Assembly: GCA_947044405.1 (NCBI GenBank)
Contig: CAMRHE010000355.1
Coordinates: 1,426,001-1,490,000, forward strand
Reading direction: 5' to 3'
Source: Leptodactylus fallax
Lineage: Eukaryota; Chordata; Amphibia; Anura; Leptodactylidae
Length of the DNA stretch: 64,000 nt
Shown here: in pieces, positions 14,076 to 25,960 of the stretch
Layout of the letters: each line of letters opens with the position of its first letter
Position numbering within the stretch: the stretch's first letter is position 1
The notes under the pieces: model-generated
Seen by the model: only the letters and a program-made list of their open reading frames with translations
Database searches by the model: none
Told to the model about the DNA's origin: nothing
Position numbers and translations under genes: made by a program

Positions 14076-14233
14076 CAGGGGTCAGCAACCTTCGGCACTC
14101 CAGCTGCTGTGAAACTACAACTCCCAACATGCTCCATTCACTTCCATGGGAGTTCCAAGAAGAGCAGAGCAAGTATGCATGCTGGTAGTTGTAGTTTTAC
14201 AACAGCTGGAGTGCCGAAGGTTGCTTACCCCTG
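14076..14233. repeat. hAT-type MITE, 158 bp
   Basis: Ends CAGGGGTCAGCAACCTTCGG and CCGAAGGTTGCTTACCCCTG form a TIR, and almost the whole unit is a palindrome (CACTCCAGCTG with CAGCTGGAGTG). The flanks TGCTATAT (14068-14075) and CGCTATAT (14234-14241) are an 8-bp target duplication with one mismatch. CAGGGGT tips and an 8-bp duplication are hallmarks of the hAT superfamily. Confidence 0.85.
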
Positions 14234-14356
14234 CGCTATATCGTTGATCAGTGCTTGTTACCTGGAGACAATGTGTCAGTGTAAATGACCTATAGTGAGT
14301 AGTTATTGTGTTCCACCTAACCTTACTATGACTGTCTAGAAATAATGGTGGCAGTT

Positions 14357-14727
14357 TTAAAGAGGTGTCCCATGCTACTTTTTATGATGTAATAGGGCTG
14401 CTGATAGGGCCAATAACATAAGACATTACTCACCTCTTCACCAGTAATGTCCCATTTGAGCTAAGTAACCCCTGCAGCCAATCACTGGCCTCACTGGTGA
14501 CCTCTTCACTGGTGACTGCTATGATGTGCCATTTGTGAAAAGGTGAACATTGAGGCCTGTGATTAGCTGTGTCGCCCACCTAGCACAAACAGCTGAGTGG
14601 TCTACAATCGGAAGACTAGACCAGCCACCAATGGAAACGGTGGCCCGGGGAGAAGGAAGGAACGGTTTTATGTTATTGGCCCCGTCAGCAGCCTTGTTAT
14701 ATTATAGACATCAAATAGCTCCTTTAA
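14357..14727. repeat. Hairpin MITE with TTAA-type ends
   Basis: The left arm TTAAAGAGGTGTCCCATGCT pairs loosely with the right end TAGCTCCTTTAA. The inner GGGCTGCTGATAGGGCCAAT pairs with ATTGGCCCCGTCAGCAGCC. Non-coding, of the same general type as the elements at 5993 and 56150. Confidence 0.55.
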
Positions 14728-15357
14728 TCCTTGACACTAGGCAGCAAACCTTCAATTCTGCTTGTTTAGTTACATGTACAACTTATTTCAATAAGGAATG
14801 ACTGACATGATCAAAGTTTCTGTAAAACCTAGATCCATTGAATATCAGTGGTATACAAGGTTGATAATATTCTGGAACCATAGAATGGCACAAAAGTGCC
14901 CTGAGACTCTGTACCTAGAACTGCCACCAGATGAAACGCTGCACTGCACTATTGTATCTGAGCACACTATAGCACTATGGTTACATATCACCATGGGTTG
15001 TGATTTATATTGTTGTATTATTATGTCATCAGTACACCTTATTGCCCATATTTCCAGAGACATGGGATTGCCTTATTGTGACACCACACTCTGGATCTAC
15101 AAAACTGTCTGTTCTCGAATCCTTCCAGCAATTTTGACACCTTCCAGTACTTATCATTGGTCTGTTCCTATCCATAGCTTGGAATTTGATAACTTGGTCT
15201 CTAAGAGAAAGTGCTTCCTCTAGACCCCCATATGTCAGCAGGTACTCCACATGGGTTTGGTGTCCATGGAGTATAAAGGGGTTACTTATCCACTTACTTT
15301 AAGTGTAGGAGAAGATGAAAGGGCCATATCAGTTTATCCTGAGTGTAAAGGGGGAAA
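14728..15357. other. Non-coding spacer
   Basis: A 141-codon open frame on the plus strand (14798-15223) overlaps others on the minus strand and has no domain or codon-conservation signal I can see. It is treated as chance. No repeat ends recognised. Confidence 0.45.
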
Positions 15358-15360
15358 TAA

Positions 15361-15665
15361 GGGTGGGGCCACACATTGCAAAAACAATGAGATTTGGCCG
15401 TGGCAAAAACCGTTGCGTTTTACTGTACCTGCAAAGTGTATGGGATTCTGGCTAATCCCATCTACACATTGCAGAAAAATATCCACAGCGGTCATGCTGC
15501 TATTTCAAAAACCGTTGCATTGTTTGTAAATCGCAGCATGTCAATTACACCTATGGAAACACTGGCATTTTCCATATAGGTATAATAGGGACAGAAAGTC
15601 CTTTTTCTGTGAAAAGCGCTGTGAAAAACAAATGCAATGCGTTTTTGCTACGTGTGGCCTTAGCC
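15361..15665. repeat. MITE, TIR GGGTGGGGCCACAC, TAA duplication
   Basis: Left GGGTGGGGCCACACATTGC and right GCTACGTGTGGCCTTAGCC form the TIR. TAA flanks both ends (15358-15360, 15666-15668). It shares internal sequence (GGTATAAT, AAATCGCAGCATG, ATTGCAGAAAAAT) with the element at 24690-25018, which lies in the opposite orientation. Confidence 0.7.
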
Positions 15666-15806
15666 TAAGGTTCAAAAGGAGGACACATGGAAAATCTAGT
15701 GTTGACAAAGTTATGAATTAACTGTAAAAGACACAGATAAATACACATACATGCACATCTATGGCATCTTCTCACTTTTCTAAATGTTGCTAATTTTGTT
15801 TTTCAG

Positions 15807-15857
15807 CAAATGAAACTGTCCTTCGACTCTCTCACCGAAGATCCGATAGATTCGTGA
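15807..15857 (+). CDS. ANO10: ANO10 (anoctamin-10/TMEM16K), last coding exon
   Basis: A TTTTGTTTTTCAG splice acceptor ends at 15806. The next frame reads QMKLSFDSLTEDPIDS and stops at 15855-15857 (TGA). This aligns without gaps to the ANO10 C-terminus that I recall from human, QMKLVTENLKEEPMES: about half the residues are identical and most others are conservative (E/D, M/I). ANO10 is a ten-transmembrane TMEM16-family protein of intracellular membranes, linked to lipid scrambling and recessive spinocerebellar ataxia; this exon encodes only its cytosolic C-terminal tail. The frog protein would end right after the conserved Ser, shorter than human. Position and direction also fit: ANO10 lies tail to tail with SNRK in human. 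Upstream exons were not seen and probably lie beyond the left edge. The exon is short, so the call rests on splice site, peptide match and synteny together. Confidence 0.72.
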   Translation, partial: QMKLSFDSLTEDPIDS

Positions 15858-16251
15858 AGAATCAACATGGAAAATACTGTACAATAGTATTTGCACTTAC
15901 AAGAACTTTGCAATGACTATTTTCATGTTTACCAAAGTACGGCTTGGCTTCTCAGGTTGAAATGTATTTTATTTACTGTATTGTCTCTATCATATTTTCG
16001 ATCCAGTGACTACATGTTTTATCAGGATGTTACTGTGTACTTTTTGCTTCAGGCCCTGGTTGCTGCATATCTCACTTGGTGGAGGATCCTAGAAGGCACA
16101 GTGTAGTTTAGGAAAAGATAATGTGACCAGTCTATCTATATGGATAAAGACTGTTACATATAGTATGGCCATATTCTGTATGATCATGTAGATCAAGTCA
16201 GTGTTGTGAAGATTTCCGTTTACATACAGATATGTCAGATATGTCGCACTA
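15858..16251 (+). other. Probable ANO10 3' UTR
   Basis: Sequence downstream of the ANO10 stop up to a transposon insertion. No canonical AATAAA is visible here; GATAAA near 16142 is a weak alternative. The UTR may end here or continue past the inserted element. Confidence 0.4.
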
Positions 16252-17818
16252 CAGTCATGGCCAAAAGTTTTGAGAATGATACAAATATTATATTTTCACA
16301 TGATCTGCTGCCCTCTGGTTTTTATGTGTGTTTGTCAGATGTTTTTATCACATACAGAAATATAATTGCACTCATATTATGAGTAACAGAAGCTTATATT
16401 GACAGTTAGAATGAGTTAATGCAGCAAGTCAATATTTGCAGTGTTGACCCTTCTTCTTCAGGACCTCTGCAATTCTCCCTGGCATGCTCTCAATCAACTT
16501 CTGGACCAAATCCTGACTGATAGCAGTCCATTCTTGCAGAATCAATGCTTTAATTTTGTCTGAATTTGTTGGTTTTTGTTTGTCCACCCGTCTCTTGATG
16601 ATTGACCACAAGTTCTCAATGGGATTAAGATCTGGGGAGTTTCCAGGCCATGGACCCAAAATCTCTATGTTTTGTTCCCTGAGCCATTTAGTTATCACCT
16701 TTGCTTTATGGCAAGGTGCTCCATCATTCTGGAAAAGGCATTGTTGAGCGCCAAACTGCTCTTGGACGGTTGGGAGAAGTTGCTCTTGGAGGACATTCTG
16801 GTACCATTCTTTATTCATGGCTGTGTTTTTAGGCAAGACTGTGAGAGAGCTGATTCCCTTGGCTGAGAAGCAACCCCACACATGAATGGTTTCAGGATGC
16901 TTTACAGTTGGCATGAGACAAGACTGGTGATAGTGCTCACCTCTTCTTCTCCGAATAAGCTGTTTTCCAGATGTTCCAAACAATCGAAAAGGGGATTCAT
17001 CAGAGAAAATGACTTTATCCCAGTCCTCAGCAGTCCACTCCCTGTACCTTTTCTAGAATATCAGTCTGTCCCTGATGTTTTTTCTGGAGAGAAGTGGCTT
17101 CTTTGCTGCCCTCCTTGAGACCAGGCCTTGCTCCAAGAGTCTCCGCCTCACAGTGCGTGCAGATGCACTCACACCTGCCTGCTGCCATTCCTCAGCAAGC
17201 TCTGCACTGCTGGTAGCCCGATCCCGCAGCTGAAACACTTTTAAGAGACGGTCCTGCCGCTTGCTGGTCTTTCTTGGGCGCCCTGGAGCCTTTTTGGCAC
17301 CAATGGAACCTCTCTCCTTGAAGTTCTTGATGATGCGATAGATTGTTGACTGAGGTGCAATCTTTCTAGCTGCAATACTCTTCCCAGTTAGGCCATTTTT
17401 GTGCAGTACAATGATGACTGCACGTGTTTCTTTAGAGATAACCATGGTTAACAGAAGAGAAACAATGATGGCAAGCACCAGCCTCCTTTTAAAGTGTCCA
17501 GTGGTGTCATTCTTACTTAATCATGACAGATTGATCTCCAGCCCTGTCCTCATCAACACCCACACCTGTGTTAATGGAGCAATCACTGAAACCATGTTAG
17601 GTGGTCCTTTTAAGGCAGGGCTGCAATGATGTTGAAATGTGTTTTGGGGGATAAAGTTCATTTTCTAGGCAAATATTGACTTTGCAAGTAATTGCTGTTA
17701 AGCTGATCACTCTTTATAACATTCTGGAGTATATGCAAATTGCCATTAGAAAAACTGAAGCAGTAGACTTTGTAAAAATTAATATTTGTATCGTTCTCAA
17801 AACTTTTGGCCATGACTG
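16252..17818 (-). mobile_element. Tc1-like DD35E element, inactivated copy
   Basis: A 1567-bp element flanked by TA (16250-16251, 17819-17820). The tips read CAGTCATGGCCAAAAG at both ends, with TIRs of about 39 bp. Same family as the elements at 31534 and 37202. The transposase frame carries one premature stop. Confidence 0.92.
16429..17445 (-). pseudogene. DD35E transposase pseudogene with one nonsense codon
   Basis: Aligned with the intact copies at 31901-32917 and 37379-38395, the frame is conserved from MVISKETRAV to GQHCKY with no indel. The codon at 17055-17053 is TAG where the others have TGC (Cys in LIFCKRYREW), two adjacent base changes that cut the protein after about 130 residues. 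Downstream, the DDE residues remain (SDES; QNDGAPCHK; NPIENLW), although the residue before the second Asp is Asn rather than His. The copy therefore cannot make a full transposase, but it keeps both TIRs and could in principle be mobilised in trans by an intact sibling. Confidence 0.9.
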
Positions 17819-17820
17819 TA

Positions 17821-19473
17821 CACTGTCCTTGTGAATGCCAGATTTATGTTAATCTTGTGCTGAACATTCTGTATATTCCTGCATCTGCTGTCATTTTGTT
17901 TCTTTGTGCAGTTTTTTCTTCATATTTGGAAAGTACCAGGTTACCAGCCACTTTACCTCTCCAAGAGACCTAACAGGTCACAAGTTAAGATTAGGTTAAA
18001 GTGGTTGTCTAGGATTAGAAAACGCCTGTGTTGTTCCAAAAACAGTTTTATACCTGTCCATGGTTTGTGTCTGTTATTAGGCTAGTTCTACATGGTGACT
18101 ATTCGACAAAACCTCGCCATGTCGCCCTGCGACATCTTCACTAATATAAATGAATGGAGTGGCATTGCATCCCGAGGGTTCTGCTACTACTAGTCGCCAA
18201 AAAATTGCACTGGTCAATTTTTTTGTGACTACAAAATGCAATCTTGCCTGACTTGGTACAGCTAAGCAGTATATGTGTACTGAATTGGGAGTGGGGAGCA
18301 AGCCAATGACAAACTCTCTGGCCGCAGCTTACACACACACCTGGTACAGTATTTAATAGGTGGAAACTATAGGGTAATAGGCAGTGAATGGAATGTCCTC
18401 TAACCTCTGGCTCACTCCCATTAATATCAAAGATGACATGGCACTGAAGTAGTAGTGAATGTCTGCAGAGGAATACATTGTGAGGGTATCTCCAAGACCA
18501 CCAAGCGATATAAATATATGTACGCACTACATCAGGTTCCAGGTAGATATTATCTGCGGTATATCATAACAGAATTGTTTGTTTATTTGTATGTTGAACT
18601 ATTACCTCTGAAAAATGACATAGTCACTGGCTTACGAATAGGAATATACATGTCAGTCAGTATTTGTGGTGACTTTGATATAGTTATGAGTGCAGGGGTC
18701 AGATTTTTCTTCTACCAGGTTTATTCCATTACAGAAGGTATTCTGTCTTATTCCTTAGTGCGTCCTAGCATGCAGGAATCTTGGCCAACGAAACAACATC
18801 CTTGTGACATCCATATGCTACCTAATGGAAACTAAATATATTACATATGTAGTGATCCACAGTCCAGATCCTCTACCTCTCTATTACAGTAGTGTAAAGA
18901 AGTGATAAAGTGACTGCCCAAAGCCAAGTAGACTGCTAAGGGTGTCACCAGTAGGCCTTGGCACCTGTGGCTCAACAATGCCTTCATATATTTTGACCAC
19001 TACTGCGCAAACAGGAATGAAATAATAATAATTTATTAGATCATTAGCTGCAATACCAGATACATTCTATAGATAAGGGTGTTGCTGTTTGCAGACTCTC
19101 TTCAATTTCCCAGTGACTCGATGATCTGATTTACTCCAATTATTCCAATAACATGGAAATGATACAATGAAAGTTAAATTCATCTTAATGACAGATAGGT
19201 GGGAAGACGGCTGGACATAGGCTGCTCGGAGCCTGGTTTACGTTCTGATACCAGAAACACTCTTCTCTTTTGCGGTTACACTTTGTATTAAATATTTCTT
19301 GTAACTTGAAACTTGCCTCAAATGTGATGTCAGCAAATGTCAGCATTACCACTTCTGTGTGAGTGTCCTTTATTACTGCATGCAAATAAATATAAACCAC
19401 AAATATGAGTGTTACTTATTTTTATATCTAATAGAAAATATGGACATTTTTCAGCTCCAGGACTGCATATATA
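17821..19473. other. Non-coding spacer, repeat fragments
   Basis: At about 18076-18240 a tract with TCGCCATGTCGCCCTGCGAC and TAGTCGCCAAAAAATTGC looks like half of a hairpin MITE without definable ends. The 18003 region (TTGTCTAGGATTAGAAAAC) resembles MITE tips. The (AAT)n tract at 19020-19036 is a short microsatellite. No gene signal. Confidence 0.4.
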
Positions 19474-19850
19474 CAGGTGCATCTCAATAAATTAGAATAT
19501 CTTTGAAACGTTCATTCATTTCAGTAATTCAGTAATACAATTCATAATCAGCGTCTTCCATGATTGTGTGTCCTACTGAACCAGACTGAGGGACCATTTA
19601 AAGGCTTAGGAAACCTTGGCAGGTGACACACTGAATTTACAATACTGAACTTTTTTTACAATATTCTAATTTTCTTAGATTTGGGTTTTCATTACCTGTA
19701 ATCCATAATCAACATTTACAGAAATAAAACAGTTGATGTAGAACACTCTGTGTGTAAAGAATCTAGAAAACATAGGAGGTCATTTTTTAAATTTAATTAC
19801 TGAAAGAAATAAACGTTTCAAAGATATTCTAATTTATTGAGGTGTGTGTG

Positions 19851-19851
<1 letters not shown>
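19474..19851. repeat. Non-autonomous Tc1/mariner-type MITE
   Basis: Left tip CAGGTGCATCTCAATAAATT follows TA; the right end is AATTTATTGAGGTGTGTG. The inner TIR continues as AGAATATCTTTGAAACGTT on both sides, about 55 bp in total. No transposase is encoded. The right TA flank has merged with a (TA)n microsatellite, so that boundary is approximate. Confidence 0.75.

Positions 19852-19894
<43 letters not shown>
19852..19894. repeat. (TA)n microsatellite
   Basis: About 21 uninterrupted TA units directly abut the right end of a TA-targeting MITE. The repeat may have been the target or may have expanded from the target-site duplication. Confidence 0.95.
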
Positions 19895-19899
<5 letters not shown>

Positions 19900-20242
19900 A
19901 GACTGGAACCGGGACATCTCGGAAGTGCTATTTGGCATTCCAGACTAAAACACTAAAGACCGTTAATTTTGGCAAAATATTATGAGTCAGCACTAAGGTT
20001 TCGTTCACACTACCAGCACAATGTCCATTGTTCTGATCCTAATTCATGTCAGTGTTAAAATAAAGATGAACAGTCTTTTCCATCTTCCAGTTTTTTTTTT
20101 TTTTTACAGAAAAAATATTGCTGCAGTCTGCGTCAGAAGGGATCTCAAATTATTTTAACAGTGAAGTAAATGAGGACATATACAGACAGAAAGTCCTCTG
20201 TTTGCATCTGTTAATAGGGGAAACTTGAAAGGGTTATTCTGA

Positions 20243-21336
<1,094 letters not shown>

Positions 21337-21598
21337 TATGTAATTTCCATAGCTGTGAAGCTACAGAAACAGTATAGCTCAGTTGTACTACACTCCTTTC
21401 CATAGGTCCCATTCTCCTCCATGGAAGGTACAGGAACCGTATACAGCAGCACTACTTGGCTGTTCCCATAAGTACTGTCCTAGGAGTTGGCACAGGGATC
21501 AGTTATTTACACTTGGCAACAATTTTCCAAAATGCAAATAACCGCTTAATGTCCATTGTTCTGATGGATTTTGTGCCAGTAGTGTGAATATAGTCTAA

Positions 21599-23194
21599 AT
21601 CTTTATTAAACATTTGCTGTTTGCACATGCAGTGTTGACTATGAAGGACTGACACAACATTGTCACCAGCATGGTCACCTCTGCATATTTTCAGATGGCC
21701 ACCTAAGCTAATTTTCCACCGCTTTGCAGTTTTGCTGTACAGATAGTGGTTAGAGTGTAGTAAGACTAGTGTTTTCTACGTCAGATGGACAACAACTAGT
21801 AAGAAGCATAGGCCTCTTGATACTTACATTACATCCCAGGCCTGACGGTGCAGGAGAATTGGAATCTGTGCCACCTAGTGCCTTGTGTAGATTTCAGGCA
21901 TAAGTAACACAAGTTGACTTCACCACTCACAGCCACTTATTTAAGGAAAATGTCACGAGTGGCATAAAAAGGGGGAAAAGTCACAATGTATAAAAAGTTT
22001 CATACATTCTCCCAGCATTAGGCCTCATTCACATGACCGCGCCCAAAAAATAGACATGGTCGTGTGAATAACGCCTTTGGAGGACTTAAAAATAGAATGT
22101 AAAAATTCAGTTTTCGGAGTTTAACTACTTAGAAAAATAAGTTAAGCTTTTGTTCTCAGTAACTGAGATTCACAGCAACATTATAGATTTATGTCTACCC
22201 CGACATGACTAGAGCTGTTGTGATGTTTAGTCAACAACTTCCATAAGAAAATCTGACAAGATAAAATGAAAACTTCACAGAGCCTCGTGTATAGTACTTG
22301 TGTAAAGTTTTTTTTTTTCTTTTTTTTCCTTTCAATGCTGAACCATTTTTTAATTCACTAACAGGAAATAATCCCAGTCTGCCATGTTATGGATATAGTG
22401 AAGCTACAGCCCCATCACCAGTCTCTGTTTCTAGAAGCCTGCTACCTCACATTACACTTATCCCTCTTACCTCTCACTGTACTTTTTTCACTGCAGAAAA
22501 AGAGAGTGCTGATGCTGCTGTAATAACAGTTCCTTATTAACTAGTAAGTTCCTTTTATGTACACACAGTTTGTAATTCCCTGTTTGAGTGAGATATTCAA
22601 GTTCTGTTCATAATTTGTAAAAAGATAGAGATAGGTACTGTATATCTCTGACTGACTCAGCAAGGCAACTGAAGGGTTACAGTAATTGTCTCCTCCTAAC
22701 CTGCCTATAGCTTTGGTCAGGTTAATAAAATCATTACATTCTCATGTACTATACAATACACAAAAGGTGATGAAGTTTTCTGAGTAATATGTTTCATAAT
22801 GACTTCCCTGTTAAATATTTCTACTAGTGCTGCGTGAGGAAATTGAGAAAAGAATTTTCTTCTGAAATAAAGAAGATACAGAATTCTAAAGGGAATTCTG
22901 AAATACATTAGAAATTCCAATTTCTACATCTACCAAGTAGATGCTGTGCCCTTGTACTGTTTGTGGTCATGCTCAGGATATAAATCTTTAAAATTCATAG
23001 GTGTTATTTACAAGATTTGTTGTTCACCTTATATTGGAAAGGCGCAATGTTTTTTATGATTCCTTTCGATGAACTATATGTTATATTCGAATACGCCATC
23101 CAAGAACAGAAAATGTATTTTCAAGTGGAATCTTGTGTCTTCACCTTCCCAAAGGATAACTTCCCCATAGTCACTGCTCTTTCTGTACCAATAA
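21599..23194. other. Non-coding spacer
   Basis: Contains a MITE tip-like tract near 22020 (GGCCTCATTCACATGACCG) and a poly-T run at 22309-22328. An open frame at 22298-22540 has no recognised motif. No gene signal. Confidence 0.4.
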
Positions 23195-23613
23195 GGGTGG
23201 GTTCACACTTGCGTCCAGAGTTCGTCGACCGCGAATCCGTCCTAAATGTCGGAAAGAAGGATAGGGAAAGGATTGGGAAAGGTTTGAGACGCATTGCTTA
23301 AAAACCCATTCACTTCAATGGGTTTTTAAAGCAATGCACGGCTGTTCCGTTTGCACCCTCTGCGCCACAAAACCGTTTTTTTTTCCATCAGAAACAAAGT
23401 CGGACATGCAGGACTTTGTGTCTGACGAAAAAACGGCTTTGCGGCGCAGAGGGTGCAATCAGAAACCCACGCATTGCTTTAAAAACCCATTGAAGTTAAT
23501 GGGTTTTTAACCAATGAATCTCAGACTTTTCCCAATCTTTTCCCTATCCTTTTTTCCGACATTTAGGACAGATTCGCAGCGGACGGACTCCGGGTGCAAG
23601 TGTGAACCCACCA
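23195..23613. repeat. Hairpin MITE, TIR GGGTGGGTTCACACTTGCG, TAA duplication
   Basis: A 419-bp palindrome with tips GGGTGGGTTCACACTTGCG and GCAAGTGTGAACCCACCA, flanked by TAA (23192-23194, 23614-23616). Second copy of the family at 3851-4227, sharing the words ATTTAGGAC, CCATTCACTT and GCGCAGAGGGTGCAA. Both copies have 3-bp duplications of the T-N-A kind. Confidence 0.8.
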
Positions 23614-23616
23614 TAA

Positions 23617-24686
23617 AATGGACAAGTGCAGGATCCATCAATGTCAGTAGTACTCTTTATGGACCCCAATCATCGAGTTGACTGGTTGATGAGACTTCTA
23701 TGACTGTTGATCATGGTGGGTCACAGGTAAGTTAGCATGTTGGTACTCTTACAATGGCTGAAACATTACTTCCCAGTCAAGGTGATATAGAAAATATCAT
23801 TTTTCAAACCAAAATGAAATTGACTGATGAATATGCCCAAAAAATAACTTTTTAGTTATTTAGCCAGGTTTCCATTTCTGATAAGAAACCAAGGAATATT
23901 GGTTATACTAATTAAATATCTCTTGGGTCATGATTTTTATGATATGATATAAAGCTGGTCCTACACATTACACTTCAGTTTGCCAAAATGGCAGATTTTG
24001 TTAATTTAGGTCGGTGAATGTATGTTTGTGATAGCAGGAAAAAAATAATATCCAATGTCCTTGAAATTTTTGCCCCCCTGTTGACTGAAAATAAAACCAT
24101 ATGGCATGACTGGTGAGTTTACCCTAAAGTATAAAGGAAATTCTTCTCTTTCTTGTATCCACTTAAAGAAAGACATAAACTGTACAGTCAAAACCTGGAA
24201 TATGGCTTGTACACAGGACAAAGCAATATGTTGTACAGAAATTTATTTTCACTCTTCATCATTCCAATCTAAAATAATTTTGTAGGGAAATCACATAAAA
24301 ATAAATCAGATCTAATGACAAAACATAATGAGATCAGACTGCATGATTGGAAGCAGGGGACTCGAAGACTCGTGTTGCAGGGTCAGGCTATTGACTTTGT
24401 ATTCAATTCATCCCAGATGAACTAGATTAATATTTTATACAACTTTTTCTGTGTTGGAAGGTGATTATTTCATGATGTCTGCTCTGAATTATTCATCTCA
24501 TAAAATGCTATAAAATTTACTTTGTGTGAGTGCATGCTTCTGTACTTGATGCTATCAGTTGCATGCACCTAAAAATATACAAGATGTGTATTAATGCATA
24601 TAATAAACAGTTATGAATCAATGGGTCACTTGTTTGCTGACTCAACTGATAGTACTTTAGAAAGGAGAGTCTTCAGTTCTACTATC
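23617..24686. other. Non-coding spacer
   Basis: No exon, RNA gene or bounded repeat recognised. AT-rich. Confidence 0.45.
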
Positions 24687-24689
24687 TTA

Positions 24690-25018
24690 GGTTAAGGCAC
24701 CATGTAGCGGGCCGCAGCCAAAAAGTGCTGTGGGAAAAACTGTGGCAGAAACACATTGTGGTGTTACCTGCAGCACTTTTCATAGAAAGTCTGCAGAGTT
24801 TTCCTCTGCAGACTTTCTGCTTTTATTATACCTATACGGAAACCGCCAGCATTTCCGTAGGTATAATTGACATGCTGCGATTTCCAAAAATGTGACGGTT
24901 TTGGAAATCGCAGCATTTCCACTGTGGGTATTTTTCTGCAATGTGTGGATGGGATTTGCAGGGACTGTAAAAAGCTGTGATTTTTGCTGCAACGTTTACG
25001 CCATGTGGGGCTTCAGCC
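24690..25018. repeat. Hairpin MITE, related to 15361-15665
   Basis: Left GGTTAAGGCACCATGTAGCG and right CCATGTGGGGCTTCAGCC are inverted. The flanks TTA and TCA differ by one base. Internal ATTATACCTATACGGAAA and AAATCGCAGCA motifs match the 15361 element in reverse orientation. Confidence 0.6.
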
Positions 25019-25398
25019 TCACAGGAGCTTTCCCCTATTTTACACCCCCTTCTGTCCTGCTCCAAGACCCAGCTTACGCTTTCTACTTTCCCATAGAGTT
25101 TATAAATGAGGCTCTGCAGCAGCTGGAATGCAAAGCTGTGGTATTTTATGGCTACACAGCTCTTAACTTCATTTATAATGAGATATGTTACAATAATATT
25201 TTCTGCATAGTGTAATAAGAACAAGAGACAGATATAATACATAAGTCGGACCCTGTAGTCTGAAACCATAAAAGATACAGGCTTGCATAGGAGCTGTAAA
25301 CTGTACACAAAGTTCTAGATACATGGAAGCAATAAAAATGGTTGTAAAATTAAACAGAGCCTTTAATGTTCCTCGTGTTATAGTGACATTATTCTCAT

Positions 25399-25638
25399 AG
25401 GGGTATTCTGGGATTTTTATATGGATAGGCAATAGATCAGTAATAGAGACGCCTACAGCTTAGGCTCATTCAAGGTGCTATACCAGGCATAGCCGCTGTG
25501 CTATGTAGAGTGCTATGCCTGGTATACAGTGAATAGAGCACATTGCTTGCCCAAATGCCATGTTCCGATCTATCAGCTGCTTGGTGGGGGTTTCTGGTGT
25601 GATAAAGCTTTGACTTAACCTAATCCTAGAATACCCCT
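25399..25638. repeat. Hairpin element, AGGGGTATTC tips
   Basis: The ends AGGGGTATTCTGGGATT and AATCCTAGAATACCCCTT are inverted repeats. The inner pair TATACCAGGCATAG and CTATGCCTGGTATA is an exact palindrome. Non-coding. Confidence 0.65.
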
Positions 25639-25835
25639 TTTCTGGCCATGAAAAAGGGGCAAATTGTCACCATTAAAATGGCCGTTACCACAGCTGTAAG
25701 CTCATTCTGAAATGCTGATAAATGCCTGTCACATAGACCAGGATGTATAATAAAGTATGGCCTCTGCCATATTGCAGACATGGTGCACAGAGCCATGGAC
25801 ACTGCTGCGCTTCCATACGACACCTCATTATGGAG

Positions 25836-25960
25836 AGATTCATCTGTAATAATAATAATAATAATAGTCCTTTAATAGTCCCACAATGGGGAAATTCAGT
25901 GTGTTACAGCAGCAAAGATAAGCAGATACAAATACAAATACAACATGTACAGGAATGTTC
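25836..25960. repeat. (AAT)n tract with flanking repeat-like sequence
   Basis: About nine AAT units are followed by a GTCCCACAATGGGGAAATTC tract that resembles the 3' tails of RTE-like LINEs in fish. That identity is a guess from memory. Confidence 0.4.

Noticed and set aside
14798..15223. 141-codon open frame on the plus strand
   Set aside because: No recognisable motif, overlapped by frames on the minus strand, and no splice or promoter context. Probably chance.
22298..22540. 80-codon open frame after a poly-T tract
   Set aside because: No domain or splice context. The surrounding text resembles repeat sequence.
25892..25940. GTCCCACAATGGGGAAATT tract as a LINE 3' end
   Set aside because: Only a short resemblance from memory, without a boundary or second copy in the window, so not called as an element of its own.
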